From positions 2,005,501 through 2,069,500 of the forward strand of contig NZ_CP157794.1 in NCBI RefSeq assembly GCF_040111675.1: 64,000 nucleotides of DNA, written 5' to 3'. A model generated the notes under the pieces. That model did not search any database. It was not told where the DNA came from and was given only the letters and a program-made list of their open reading frames with translations. This DNA is from Salinarimonas sp. (GTDB lineage Bacteria; Pseudomonadota; Alphaproteobacteria; Rhizobiales; Beijerinckiaceae). The translations under genes and the position numbers were made by a program. Of the stretch, positions 7,928-17,438 are shown piece by piece. The first letter of the stretch is position 1. Each line of letters starts with the position of its first letter.

Positions 7928-10140
7928 CACTGCGCCCATCCCGGCCGCCATTGCTCCGGCGCCGGCCCCTGCGGCTGCCGACCCCGGTCGGAGCCGCGGT
8001 TCGCCCACCAATTGCCGAAGCCGCGCGGTTCCGGCTCCGGCTGCGGCTGTGACTGCTCGGTCTCGATCCAGAACGGGGCCTCCTCGCGGGCGAAGAGCCC
8101 GGCCTCGACGGTCTCGGTGCTGAGGGCCGCCGCGCGCATTTCCTTCAGGAAGGACGCGGCGATCGGCGCCGCGGTGGAGCCGCCGGTGGCGCGCCGTCCG
8201 TTCACGGTCGGCAACGGGTCGTCGTCGTCGCGACCGACCCAGACCGCGAAGGCGAGATCGCCGGTGCGGCCGACGAACCAGGTGTCGCGATGGTCCTGGG
8301 AGGTGCCGGTCTTGCCGACGACGCCCTCCGGACCGTTCGCGAAGGCGCCGGCCGCCGTTCCCCGGAGCACGACGCCGCGCATCATGCTCTCGAGATCCTC
8401 GAGGTTCTGCGGGCTCGAGATGTCGCTCCGGCGCGGGTCGAGCGCCTGCATGGCGAGCGCCATGCGGTAGGGCGAGGTCTCGACCGCGCCGATGGAAGCG
8501 GACGGGAAGAGCAGGCCCCGCTCGTCGGGCGGGTAGAGGCTGGAGGAGACCGCGACGCGGCGCACCTCCTCCATGCCGACATGCATGGCGAGCCGCGCGG
8601 CGACCTGGTTGTAGCTGCGCTCCAGCGCGGTGAAGACCGGCACGTAGGAGCCGCCGCCGCCATCGTAGTTCTGCGGCGTCCAGACCTCGTCGCCGTAGGT
8701 GACGGCGATCGGCCCGTTCAGCACCCAGTCCTGCGGGCCCACGCCGTTGTCGAGGGCGGCCAGCCAGACGAAGGGCTTGAAGGACGAGCCCGGCTGGCGC
8801 TGGGCGCGGGTGCGATCGAAGCCGCTCGCCCAGCTTTCGGTGCCGCCGACGGAGGCGACGGTCTCGCCGGTGTCGAGGTCGATGGCGACGAGCGCGCCCT
8901 GCACGCGGGGGCGCCCGCGGACCGTGCCGTCCGGGAAGAGGGCGTACATGTCCCCGAGACGTGCGCCGGACGGCACGCGCGGCGCCTCCGGACGGGTCCC
9001 GTCCGCGGCCGGCTCCGGCGGAACGACCGCCCCGTTCGGCTCGACGACGAGGCCGTCGCGGCCGACGACGACGCGGGCGACGCCCTCCGGCATGCGGGCG
9101 GCGATCTGGTCGGCGGCGAGCCACAGCGCCTCCGGGTTCGCGGCGGCGCGGTCGATCGCGGTCTCGGCGAGGCGGCCCAGCGGCGCGTCCGGCAGGCGGC
9201 GGTTCATCGGCTCCAGGACGGAGTCGAGCGCACGCTGAGCCATCGCCTGCGCGTCGGCGTCGAGCGTCACGCGGAAGGGCTCGTTCTCCGGCTGGCTCAG
9301 GTAGGGGCCGTTGCCGAGGAAGCGGCGGGCCTCCGAGATCGCCCAATAGTCCGGGTCCGGCGGCGCCGAGCCGGGCCGCGGTGGCGGCGGCGGCGCGATC
9401 GTCGGGATCGGCCGGGCCTTGGCCCGATCGCGCTCCTCGGCGGTGATGAACCCGACCTCGGCCATGCGGTCGAGCACGTGGTCGCGGCGGCGCATGGCGC
9501 GCTCGACGCTGCGGGCCGGGTCGAGACCCGACGGCGCGCGCAGCACGCCGGCGAGGAAGGCGTTCTCGCCGAGATCCAGCGCGGCCCAGTCGCGGCCGAA
9601 CCAGTTCTGGGCCGCGGTGGCGCCGCCGTCCGAGCGCCGGCCGAAATAGACGGCGTTGGCGTAGCTCTCGAGGATCTGGTCCTTGTCGGCGACGCTCTCG
9701 GTCATGACGGCCGAGATCGCCTCGGCCACCTTGCGGTCGAGCGTCGCGCGATCGCCGACGAGCGCGTTCTTGGCGAGCTGCTGGGTGATGGTGGAGCCGC
9801 CGCCGGTATCGGTGCGCCCGCTGAGCGCGCCGACGACGGCGCGGCCGAGGCCGGCGGGATCGATGCCCATATGGCGCTGGAAGCTGGCGTCCTCCACCGC
9901 GACGAGCGCCTGCACGAAATCGTCCGGCATCTCGGCGCGGCGCATCGTGGCGCGATCCACGCCGAGGCGCCCGGCGGGCTCGCCGTCGCGGTAGACGACG
10001 GGCACGGAGCGCGAGGCGCCGGCCTCCTCCGTGCCGTGCAGGGCGAGAACCGGCTCGGCGCTGACGACGCCGACCGGTCCCGCCACGACCGGCGCTCCGA
10101 GCGCGACGAGCGCGGCGAGTGCGGTGAAGGCGTCCGACAT
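7927..10140 (-). CDS. class A penicillin-binding protein (transglycosylase/transpeptidase)
   Basis: 737 residues from an ATG preceded by a GGAGA-type site; a longer upstream reading is Arg-rich and unlikely. A short N-terminal hydrophobic segment anchors it. The GT51 glycosyltransferase part holds EDASF with catalytic Glu83 and GGSTITQQLAKN (residues 114-125). The transpeptidase part holds SSFK (452-455, Ser452 the likely nucleophile), an SYN motif and KTGTS. This makes and crosslinks peptidoglycan in the periplasm. The C-terminus is a Gln/Pro-rich tail. It is one of two class A PBPs in the window; the other is at 44226-46448. Confidence 0.92.
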   Translation of the reverse strand: MSDAFTALAALVALGAPVVAGPVGVVSAEPVLALHGTEEAGASRSVPVVYRDGEPAGRLGVDRATMRRAEMPDDFVQALVAVEDASFQRHMGIDPAGLGRAVVGALSGRTDTGGGSTITQQLAKNALVGDRATLDRKVAEAISAVMTESVADKDQILESYANAVYFGRRSDGGATAAQNWFGRDWAALDLGENAFLAGVLRAPSGLDPARSVERAMRRRDHVLDRMAEVGFITAEERDRAKARPIPTIAPPPPPRPGSAPPDPDYWAISEARRFLGNGPYLSQPENEPFRVTLDADAQAMAQRALDSVLEPMNRRLPDAPLGRLAETAIDRAAANPEALWLAADQIAARMPEGVARVVVGRDGLVVEPNGAVVPPEPAADGTRPEAPRVPSGARLGDMYALFPDGTVRGRPRVQGALVAIDLDTGETVASVGGTESWASGFDRTRAQRQPGSSFKPFVWLAALDNGVGPQDWVLNGPIAVTYGDEVWTPQNYDGGGGSYVPVFTALERSYNQVAARLAMHVGMEEVRRVAVSSSLYPPDERGLLFPSASIGAVETSPYRMALAMQALDPRRSDISSPQNLEDLESMMRGVVLRGTAAGAFANGPEGVVGKTGTSQDHRDTWFVGRTGDLAFAVWVGRDDDDPLPTVNGRRATGGSTAAPIAASFLKEMRAAALSTETVEAGLFAREEAPFWIETEQSQPQPEPEPRGFGNWWANRGSDRGRQPQGPAPEQWRPGWAQ

Positions 10141-10497
10141 GGTCTCTCGTTGTCTCCGGCAGGGCGCCGCGGAAGCGGGAGTCGGCGGCTCGCACATTCG
10201 AGCACGCGCGTGCCGCTTCGTGAACCCTTTGCCGGCCTCCGGTCGCGCGACTTTGCGGCGAGGATGGGGCCTGCCTGTCGAATAATGCGCAGGTGTGGCG
10301 AGCTTGCGTCGCTTCGCCGCTCGCGGAGCGTCCTGGGAATGCGGTCCCAGAGGTCGCGGGGCGGCGCCGAGCCGGCGATTCGCGATACGCCGCATGCGTG
10401 CGGACGGTTGCCTTTACGCCCCGAGATGGGAATAACGCGTGACGGGCAACGCCCGCCGAGCCACGCCCGATTCCCGGGCCATCGCGACGAGACAACC
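10141..10497. other. divergent intergenic region
   Basis: This 357-base stretch separates the minus-strand PBP gene from the plus-strand helicase gene. It contains one promoter-like pair for the helicase (10408-10436). An in-frame ATG at 10426 lies inside that promoter and is therefore a poor translation start. No small gene, repeat or RNA was recognised here. Confidence 0.5.
10408..10436 (+). promoter_or_regulatory. candidate promoter for the helicase-nuclease gene
   Basis: TTGCCT (10408-10413) and AATAAC (10431-10436) are separated by 17 bases. Transcription would begin near 10443, upstream of the chosen GTG start at 10498. Confidence 0.35.
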
Positions 10498-13400
10498 GTG
10501 ACGCCCGACGCTTCGCCGAACCGGTCCGCCGGCCGCCTCCAGTCCGTTCTCGAAGCCCGCCTCGCCGAGGCGCGCGCCCGCCTGATCGAGACGGGGACCC
10601 GCAATCGCCTCGTCCACACCAATCGCGGCGCGAAGCGGCCGACGACGCTCGGCGTCCTGACGCCCGACACGGACGCCCTGTTCGCCCGGCTCGTCCGCGA
10701 GGGCGCCGCCCTGCGCTTCGCGCCCGACCCCGTTCTCGCCGCCCGCGCCGCCGCGGGGGAGGTGCTCGACGAGGAGGAGACCGAGGAAGGCGGCGGCGCC
10801 TTTCGCACGCCGGTGGCTCACCTCGCCGCGCCCGACGCGGATGCCGAGATGGACGCCGACACGGATCGCGTCGATCGACTGCGCACGCGTCTGGGTCCGG
10901 ACGCGCTGGAGAAGCGGCTCCTGCGCTTCTGGCGGGACGCGCGCCTCACCGAGGAGGAGCAGGGCGTCGACATCCTCTATCTCGCGATCGGCTTCCTGCG
11001 CTGGTACGAGGACGAGCGCTCCGAGGTCATGCGCGAGGCGCCGCTGGTCCTCGCGCCGGTGACGCTGGTGCGCGACGCCCGTCGCTCCACCTTCGACCTG
11101 AAGGCGCGCGAGGAGGACATCGGCCTCAACCTGCCGCTCTCCGAGCGGCTGAAGGAGCAGGGGATCACGCTGCCGGCGATCCCCGAGGGCGACGAGTGGC
11201 AGCCCTCGGCCTATTTCGACGCCGTCGCCGCGGCCGTCTCCGGCAAGCCGCGCTGGGGCGTGGATCGCAACGGCGTCGAGCTCGGCCTGTTCTCCTTCGC
11301 CAAGCTGCTCATGTTCCACGATCTGGAGCCGGACAAGTGGCCGGGTGGCGCGCTGCTCGGCCATCCGCTGCTGCAGGGCCTGCTGGCGGAGGGCTTCGAC
11401 GGCGCGGAGAAGCCCGTCGCCGACGACGCCGCGGCGCGGCTCGACGAGCGCTACGCCCCCTCCGACCTCGTCCACGTCGTCGACGCGGACCATTCGCAGA
11501 CGCTCGCCGTCGAGGCGGCGCGGACGGGAACGGACCTCGTCGTCCAGGGCCCGCCCGGCACCGGCAAGTCGCAGACGATCGCCAACATCCTCGCCGCGGC
11601 GGCGCATGACGGGCTGTCCGTCCTGTTCGTCGCCGAGAAGCTCGTCGCCCTCTCGGTCGTGCACGACCGGCTGGAGCGCGCAGGCCTCGGGCCCCTGTGC
11701 CTCGAGCTGCATTCGCGCACGGCGAACAAGCGCCTCGTGGCGCAGGAACTCGGCCGCACGCTCGACGGCGTCGCCCGCGCGCCCGATCTCGCCGCGAGCG
11801 ACGCCAAGCTGCGCGAGATCCGCGATCGGCTCAACGCCATCGCCCGCGACCTGCACCGGCCGGTGGGCGACACCGGAACGAGCCCCTACCGCGCCCTCGG
11901 CGACCTCGCCCGCGCGGCCGGCCTCGGGCTCGAGCCGCCGCAGCTCGACTGCCCGGCTCTCGGAACCTGGCCCGAAGACGTCTTCGCCGCCGTGGTCGAG
12001 GCCGCGGGGCGGCTCGCGGAGCGCACCGCCGAGCACGGCCGGGCCGACGCGCATCCCTGGCGCGGCGTCGGCGATCTCGCGCTCCAGCCCTTCGACGTCG
12101 AGCGGCTCGCGCCCGATTGCGCGGCCTCGGCGGAGGCGCTCGGGAGCCTCGCCGGCCGCGCGGGGCAGGCGGCGGCGGCGTTGGGCTGGCGCGCGCCCGA
12201 GACGCTCGCCGAGGTCGCCGGGGTCGCGCTCGCGCTCACGACCATCGGCGAGGCGCCCCCCGACGCCCGCGTTCTCGACGCGCTCGTGACGCTCGCCGAC
12301 GCCGACCGGGCGCGCGCCGCACGCCTTCTCGCCGAGGCGCGCGACACGCTCGCCGCGATCGAGGCGGACGCGTCCCTCTTCGCCCCCGCGGCGCTGGAGG
12401 CCGAGACGAGCGCCGTGCGCGCCGCTCTGGCGCGGGGGGCGGGCTCCTTCTTCGCCCGGCTCGGCGGGACCTACCGCCGCGCCGCCGCCGAGCTCGCCAC
12501 CTGGGCCGCGGCGGAGGCGCCGCGCGATCCGGCCGCGCGGCTGAAGCTCGCCGACCGGCTGATCGCGCTGAAGAGCCGCCTCGCCGATCTCGAGGCGCTC
12601 GGCGCCGAGGCGCGCGGGCTTCTCGGGCCGCTCTGGGCCGGGCGACGCACGGACGTCGCGGGCCTCCTCGCCGCCCTCGACTGGATCGCGGCCGCCGGCC
12701 CCCGGCTCGGGGCGCTTCGGGAGGAGTGGCCGCGCCTGCGCGACCATGCCGGATCCGAGGCCGCGCGCGACGCCGGGCGTGCGCTCGCCGTCGCGGTTCG
12801 CGAGGCCGCGACCCGTGCGAACGCGCTCCGCGAGCGCCTGCGCCTCGATCTCGATCGCGCCTTCGGGGCGGCGGATCTCGGGTCCGTCGGGATGGGCGAT
12901 CTCGTCTCGCGGCTCGAGGCCTGGTCGCGCGAGGGCGGGCGCTTCCGCGCGTGGGTCGCCCTCGCCGAGGCCGAGGAGACGCTCGACCGGCTCGGCGCGC
13001 GGGACGTCGCCCGGCGGCTCGCCGACGGGCGGCTCGCGCCCGATGCCGTGGCCGAGGAGCTGCGCCTCGCCCGCGCCGAGGCGGTCTGGCGCGCCGCGAT
13101 CGCCGGCGATCCGCAACTCGGCCGGCTCGACGGACAGGAGCGCACCGCGCTGGTCGAGGCGTTCAAGCGCCTCGAGCACGCGCGCCGCGGCGCCGTGGCC
13201 GCGCTCGTCCGCGCCCGCCACGCCGAGGCGATGCCGCGGGGCGCGATGGGCGAGATGGGCGTGATCCGCGGCGAGGCCGCCAAGCGACGCGGCCACATGG
13301 CGATCCGCAGGCTGATGACCCGCGCCGGCCCGAGCGTGCGCCGGATCAAGCCGATCTTCCTGATGAGCCCGATCTCGGTGGCGCAGTACCTGCCGCCGGG

Positions 13401-15288
13401 CCGGCTCGCCTTCGACCTCGTCGTCATCGACGAAGCGAGCCAGGTGCGCCCGGAGGACGCCCTCGGCGTGATCGCGCGGGCGAAGCGCATCGTCGTCGTC
13501 GGCGACGCGAAGCAGCTGCCGCCGACGAGCTTCTTCGACCGGCTGACGGCCGACGGCGCGGCGGAGGACGACGGCGAGGATGCCGAGGAGGGCGCCCCGC
13601 TCGCCGGGGCCGCCAAGGCGACCGAGCTCGAGTCGATCCTCACCCTGTGCGAGGCCCGCGGCCTCCCGCGCACGCGGCTCCTCTGGCACTATCGCTCCCG
13701 CCACCCGTCGCTGATCGCGGTCTCGAACGAGGAATTCTACGACGGCCGGCTCCTGATGCCGCCCTCGCCCGCGGCGACCCGCGACGTCGACGGTCTCGTC
13801 GCGACCCGCGTCGCCGGCGCCTACGACCGCGGCGGACGGCGCACGAACGCGATCGAGGCCCGCGCGGTGGTGGAGGCCGCGGCGCGCCATGCCGCCGAGC
13901 GGCCGGAGCGCTCGCTCGGCATCGTCACCTTCTCCACCGCCCAGCGCGACCTCGTCTCGGCGCTCCTCGACGAGACCCGGCGGACCGATCCCGTCCTCGA
14001 CGGCTTCATCGCCGCCCGCGAGAGCGGGGAGGAGCTGTTCGTCAAGAACCTCGAGAACGTGCAGGGCGACGAGCGCGACGCGATCCTCATCAGCGTCGGC
14101 TACGGCCCGCGCGAGGCGGGCGGGCGGCTCGATTCCATGAATTTCGGCCCGGTCTCGGCCGAGGGCGGGGAGCGTCGGCTCAACGTTCTCTTCACCCGCG
14201 CCCGCTTCCGCTGCGAGGTCTTCCTCTCCTTCGACCCCGCCGAGATCGACCCGAAGCGCGCGAGCGGCGCGGGGCCGCGCGCGTTCAAGCGCTTCCTGAC
14301 CTACGCGGAAAGCGGCGTGCTGGAGGAGGCGCGCCCCACCGGGCGCGACTTCGAGAGCGGCTTCGAGGAGGACGTGGCGCGCGCACTCGCGGCGCTCGGC
14401 TACACGGCCGACCCGCAGGTGGGGCAGGCGGGCTTTCGCATCGATCTCGGCGTGCGCGACCCGGAGGCGCCGGGCCGCTACCTTCTCGCGGTGGAGTGCG
14501 ACGGCGCCACCTATCACGGCGCGCTCTGGGCGCGCGAGCGCGACCGCCTGCGCCAGGAGGTGCTGGAGGGCATGGGCTGGCGCTTCCACCGGATCTGGTC
14601 GACGGATTGGTACTATCGCCGCGAGGCGGAGATCGCCCGCCTGCGCGCGGCGCTGGAAGAGGCCCCGGCCCGGTCGGGCGACGCGCCCCCGGCGGCCGCG
14701 CCGCCGCCGCCGCGAATCGATTTCGTGCCCGAGCCGCCGCGCGACCTGTTCGAGGCGCCCCCGACCCCGGCCGGCGACCCTTACGTCCTCGCCTCCGTGC
14801 GCCCGCCCAAGGGGATCGAGCCCCACGAGGCGAAGCTCGCGCAGGCGCATCGCATGGTCGTCGAGATCGTCGAGGCAGAGGGGCCGATCCATCGCGACGA
14901 GATCGCCAGGCGCTACGCCGCCGCCTTCGGCGCGAAGCGGACCGGCGCGCGCATCCTGGAGACGGTCGACAAGGCGCTGGCCTGGGCGCGCCACAGCGAG
15001 GCGGCGCTGGCGGAGGAGGACGGCTTCTGGTTCACCGCCGTCCAGCACGCGGACCCTCCTGTGCGCGATCGTGCGGAGGCGCCCACGACGGTGCGGGACG
15101 CGGCGATGATCGCGCCGCTCGAGATCCGCGCCGCCGGCCGGCGCGCCCTCGCCGAGAACGGCGCGCTCGCGGAAGACGAGATGATCACGGCGATCGCGCG
15201 TCTCCTCGGCTTCCAGCGCACCGGCGCGGACCTGCGCGCACGCATCGGCGCGGCGATCGCCGAGGCGCCGCCGGCGCCTATGCGGTGA
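10498..15288 (+). CDS. DUF4011 - SF1 helicase - PD-(D/E)XK/Vsr-like nuclease - DUF3320 protein
   Basis: 1596 residues from a GTG. N-terminal DUF4011 carries RLIETGTRNRLVHTNR (about residues 25-40). The split superfamily 1 (Upf1-like, AAA_11/AAA_12) helicase has Walker A GPPGTGKSQT near 350-359, Walker B VVIDEAS near 974-980, GDAKQLPPTSF near 1000-1012, and the late LNVLFTRARFR motif near 1226-1236. About 400 residues of helical insert lie between motifs I and II. A nuclease domain of the MTES_1575/Vsr type follows (FESGFEEDVARAL; RIDLGV near 1313; LAVECDGATYH near 1330-1340). DUF3320 ends the protein (about 1440-1596). This architecture is known for predicted DNA-processing and anti-phage proteins; the actual role here is inference. 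Its end overlaps the LysR gene end by 11 bases. Confidence 0.9.
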   Translation: MTPDASPNRSAGRLQSVLEARLAEARARLIETGTRNRLVHTNRGAKRPTTLGVLTPDTDALFARLVREGAALRFAPDPVLAARAAAGEVLDEEETEEGGGAFRTPVAHLAAPDADAEMDADTDRVDRLRTRLGPDALEKRLLRFWRDARLTEEEQGVDILYLAIGFLRWYEDERSEVMREAPLVLAPVTLVRDARRSTFDLKAREEDIGLNLPLSERLKEQGITLPAIPEGDEWQPSAYFDAVAAAVSGKPRWGVDRNGVELGLFSFAKLLMFHDLEPDKWPGGALLGHPLLQGLLAEGFDGAEKPVADDAAARLDERYAPSDLVHVVDADHSQTLAVEAARTGTDLVVQGPPGTGKSQTIANILAAAAHDGLSVLFVAEKLVALSVVHDRLERAGLGPLCLELHSRTANKRLVAQELGRTLDGVARAPDLAASDAKLREIRDRLNAIARDLHRPVGDTGTSPYRALGDLARAAGLGLEPPQLDCPALGTWPEDVFAAVVEAAGRLAERTAEHGRADAHPWRGVGDLALQPFDVERLAPDCAASAEALGSLAGRAGQAAAALGWRAPETLAEVAGVALALTTIGEAPPDARVLDALVTLADADRARAARLLAEARDTLAAIEADASLFAPAALEAETSAVRAALARGAGSFFARLGGTYRRAAAELATWAAAEAPRDPAARLKLADRLIALKSRLADLEALGAEARGLLGPLWAGRRTDVAGLLAALDWIAAAGPRLGALREEWPRLRDHAGSEAARDAGRALAVAVREAATRANALRERLRLDLDRAFGAADLGSVGMGDLVSRLEAWSREGGRFRAWVALAEAEETLDRLGARDVARRLADGRLAPDAVAEELRLARAEAVWRAAIAGDPQLGRLDGQERTALVEAFKRLEHARRGAVAALVRARHAEAMPRGAMGEMGVIRGEAAKRRGHMAIRRLMTRAGPSVRRIKPIFLMSPISVAQYLPPGRLAFDLVVIDEASQVRPEDALGVIARAKRIVVVGDAKQLPPTSFFDRLTADGAAEDDGEDAEEGAPLAGAAKATELESILTLCEARGLPRTRLLWHYRSRHPSLIAVSNEEFYDGRLLMPPSPAATRDVDGLVATRVAGAYDRGGRRTNAIEARAVVEAAARHAAERPERSLGIVTFSTAQRDLVSALLDETRRTDPVLDGFIAARESGEELFVKNLENVQGDERDAILISVGYGPREAGGRLDSMNFGPVSAEGGERRLNVLFTRARFRCEVFLSFDPAEIDPKRASGAGPRAFKRFLTYAESGVLEEARPTGRDFESGFEEDVARALAALGYTADPQVGQAGFRIDLGVRDPEAPGRYLLAVECDGATYHGALWARERDRLRQEVLEGMGWRFHRIWSTDWYYRREAEIARLRAALEEAPARSGDAPPAAAPPPPRIDFVPEPPRDLFEAPPTPAGDPYVLASVRPPKGIEPHEAKLAQAHRMVVEIVEAEGPIHRDEIARRYAAAFGAKRTGARILETVDKALAWARHSEAALAEEDGFWFTAVQHADPPVRDRAEAPTTVRDAAMIAPLEIRAAGRRALAENGALAEDEMITAIARLLGFQRTGADLRARIGAAIAEAPPAPMR

Positions 15289-16168
15289 TCAGGGGGCGCA
15301 ATCCGCGCTCGAGCGCCTGCGCCATGGCCCGCGCCGCCGGCGAGACGAGACGGTTCGACGGCGTCGTCAGGAGGATCTCGGAGCCGTCGGCCTGGGCCCA
15401 GTCCGGCAAGACCTGGACCAGGCGGCCGGCCACCAACGAGCCGCGCACGTCCCAGTACGACTTCAGCGCGACGCCGAGCCCGGCCTCGCACAGCGGGGTC
15501 ACCGCGTCGCCCGCCACGCAGCGCACCCGGGCGCGCGGCGCCACGTCGATCCGCCGGCCGGCGGCGTCGCGCAGACGCCAGATCGGCGCGGCCCCGAGGA
15601 GGACGCCGTCGGCGGCCCGGAGATCCTCGGGCGTCGTGATCGGCGGGCGCGTCGCGACATAGGCGGGCGAGGCGACGAGGACACGCCTGTTGTCGGCGAT
15701 GCGCCGCACCCGATGATGGCCCGGCGCATCCCCGCCGACACGAACGGCGATGTCGATCCGCTCGCGATCGAGATCCTGGAAAGCGTCGGTCAGGTGCAGG
15801 TCGACGCAGACCTCGGGATGCTCCGCGAGGAAGCCCGCCACGATCGGGGCGACGCAGACCGCGCCAAGTCGCGATGGCGCCGTGAGGGCGACCGCCCCCC
15901 TCAGCGCGCCGTCGCGCGGGCGCTCGGCGACGAAGGCGTCCGCCGCCGCGACGAGCTCGCGCGCCTCGGCGAGCTTGCGCGCGCCGGTCGCGGTGAGGAA
16001 CAGACCCTTCGGTGTCCTGTTGAAGAGCCGCTCGCCGACCAGGGCCTCGAGCCGGTCCAGACGGCGGGCGATGCTCGACGGCGCCTGGTCCTGCCGGCGG
16101 CCGACGACGGAGAAGCTGCCGTGCTCCGCCAGCTCGAGCATCAGCGCGAGGTCCGGGATCAGGCTCAT
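15278..16168 (-). CDS. LysR-family transcriptional regulator
   Basis: 296 residues from an ATG with GGGGAG seven bases upstream. The N-terminal winged helix-turn-helix spans about residues 5-60 (LALMLELAEHGSFSVVGRR, then SSIARRLDRLEALVGERLFNR). The rest is the LysR substrate-binding domain (VALTAPSRLG, IDIAVRVGG). It is divergent from the dioxygenase/DMT operon with a perfect LysR-type palindrome between them, so it most likely controls that operon and itself. The inducer is unknown; a carnitine- or betaine-like compound would fit the neighbours. Confidence 0.92.
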   Translation of the reverse strand: MSLIPDLALMLELAEHGSFSVVGRRQDQAPSSIARRLDRLEALVGERLFNRTPKGLFLTATGARKLAEARELVAAADAFVAERPRDGALRGAVALTAPSRLGAVCVAPIVAGFLAEHPEVCVDLHLTDAFQDLDRERIDIAVRVGGDAPGHHRVRRIADNRRVLVASPAYVATRPPITTPEDLRAADGVLLGAAPIWRLRDAAGRRIDVAPRARVRCVAGDAVTPLCEAGLGVALKSYWDVRGSLVAGRLVQVLPDWAQADGSEILLTTPSNRLVSPAARAMAQALERGLRPLITA

Positions 16169-16220
16169 CGGCGCACTCCCCAGGCTTTGCGTTGTACGCG
16201 AAGCCCTCTCGCACGTTCGG

Positions 16221-16237
16221 CGTATTCCGAGAATACG
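16221..16237. promoter_or_regulatory. LysR-type operator (T-N11-A palindrome)
   Basis: CGTATTC (16221-16227), CGA, GAATACG (16231-16237): a perfect 7-bp dyad containing TATTC-N3-GAATA, the T-N11-A form of LysR boxes. It lies about 53 bases from the LysR start and 47 bases from the dioxygenase start, the expected place for shared control. Confidence 0.65.
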
Positions 16238-16283
16238 TACTCGCCCCATCCTATCGAGCGTGAACGCAATGAAGAGGTGCGAG

Positions 16284-17438
16284 ATGGGACTGCACGACAG
16301 CAATTTCACGGCCCAGGCCGTCGTCGAGGTCCGGCCTGAGGCCGATCACCTCTCCGTTCGCTGGGGCTCCGGCGAGGTTTCGCGATTCCACTACCAATGG
16401 CTGCGCGACAATTGCCGGTCCAGCGAGCGTTTCGACCTCCGCACCGGCGAGCGGAAGGCGCTGATCGAGTCCGTCCCGGCCGGCCTCGGCGCGCAGAGCG
16501 TCGAGGTGAGCGACGGCTCGATCCGGATCGTCTGGTCGGACGGGGCCGCCGAGAGCCGCTTCGCGCCCGATTGGCTGCGTCGAAACGCCTACGACGCGCC
16601 GGCCGCGCCGGCGAGGGTCCGCACGACCTGGGACGCCGGCTATGCCGACGCCGTCGCGCGCTTCACCTACGACGAGGTCATGCGGGACGACGCCGCGGCC
16701 GCCGACATGATCGGCGCCTTCGAGACCTTCGGCCTCGTGCAGCTGGTCGGCGCCCCCACGGCGGCGGGCGAGGTCGAGCGTTTCGCGTCGCGTCTCGCCT
16801 ACGTGCGCGAGATCGTCTTCGACCGGATCGCCGACATCAGGGTCGAGGCCGATCCCTACACGCTCGGCTTCACGAACGAAGCCTTGCCGCTGCACACGGA
16901 CTGCTCCGGATATTCCTGGCCGCCGAACGTCATGGTGTTCCACTGCCTGCGCAACCAGGTCGCCGGTGGGGCGTCGCGCTTCGTCGACGGCGCCCGCGTC
17001 GTGGAGGAGCTGCGCGAGCGCGATCCCGAGACGCTGCGGATGCTGACGCGCTATCCCGTCGAGTTCCGCCTCTGGTCGAAGCAGGCCGACACGCTCTCGC
17101 GCCGCGCGCCGATCATCCTCGACGACGACGGCGAGCTGGAGATCATCCGCTACGCGAACTGGGCGGTTCAGCCGCTGCGGACGATGCCGTTCGACCTGGT
17201 GCCGCGCTGGTACGACGCCTGGCGAGCGCTCGCCGAGCGCGTCAACGCTCCGGAGAACGGCGTGCGGATCCGGTGCGCGCCGGGCGAGGTGCTTCTGATC
17301 GACAATCATCGCGTGCTCCACGGCCGCGACGCCTTCGACGTCGAGGAGGGCGTCCGGCACTTCCAGCAGGTCTACATGGAGCGGGACGACCTCTCCGGCT
17401 TCCGCCGTGTCGTTCGGGGCATGGGAGGGGCGCGATGA
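16284..17438 (+). CDS. gamma-butyrobetaine dioxygenase-like Fe(II)/2-oxoglutarate oxygenase (TauD family)
   Basis: 384 residues, the length of gamma-butyrobetaine hydroxylase (the last step of carnitine synthesis). The N-terminal DUF971-like domain (about 15-105) has FHYQWLRDNC; the TauD domain follows. Iron ligands are H194 and D196 in LPLHTDCSGY and the distal H336 in NHRVLHGRD. The known enzyme's zinc site uses a CxxxC-type cysteine cluster after WLRDNC; here only Cys44 is present and the next residues are RSSERF, so zinc binding is probably lost. Start ATG follows AAGAGG by seven bases. It overlaps the next gene by ATGA. Confidence 0.8.
   Translation: MGLHDSNFTAQAVVEVRPEADHLSVRWGSGEVSRFHYQWLRDNCRSSERFDLRTGERKALIESVPAGLGAQSVEVSDGSIRIVWSDGAAESRFAPDWLRRNAYDAPAAPARVRTTWDAGYADAVARFTYDEVMRDDAAAADMIGAFETFGLVQLVGAPTAAGEVERFASRLAYVREIVFDRIADIRVEADPYTLGFTNEALPLHTDCSGYSWPPNVMVFHCLRNQVAGGASRFVDGARVVEELRERDPETLRMLTRYPVEFRLWSKQADTLSRRAPIILDDDGELEIIRYANWAVQPLRTMPFDLVPRWYDAWRALAERVNAPENGVRIRCAPGEVLLIDNHRVLHGRDAFDVEEGVRHFQQVYMERDDLSGFRRVVRGMGGAR

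Noticed and set aside
10426..10428. ATG upstream start for the helicase gene
   Set aside because: Lies inside the candidate promoter and has no ribosome-binding site; the GTG at 10498 is preferred, though not proven.
10414..15048. Minus-strand 1544-codon open frame opposite the helicase
   Set aside because: Arg/Glu/Ala-rich shadow of the GC-rich helicase gene, with no domain motif or ribosome-binding site.
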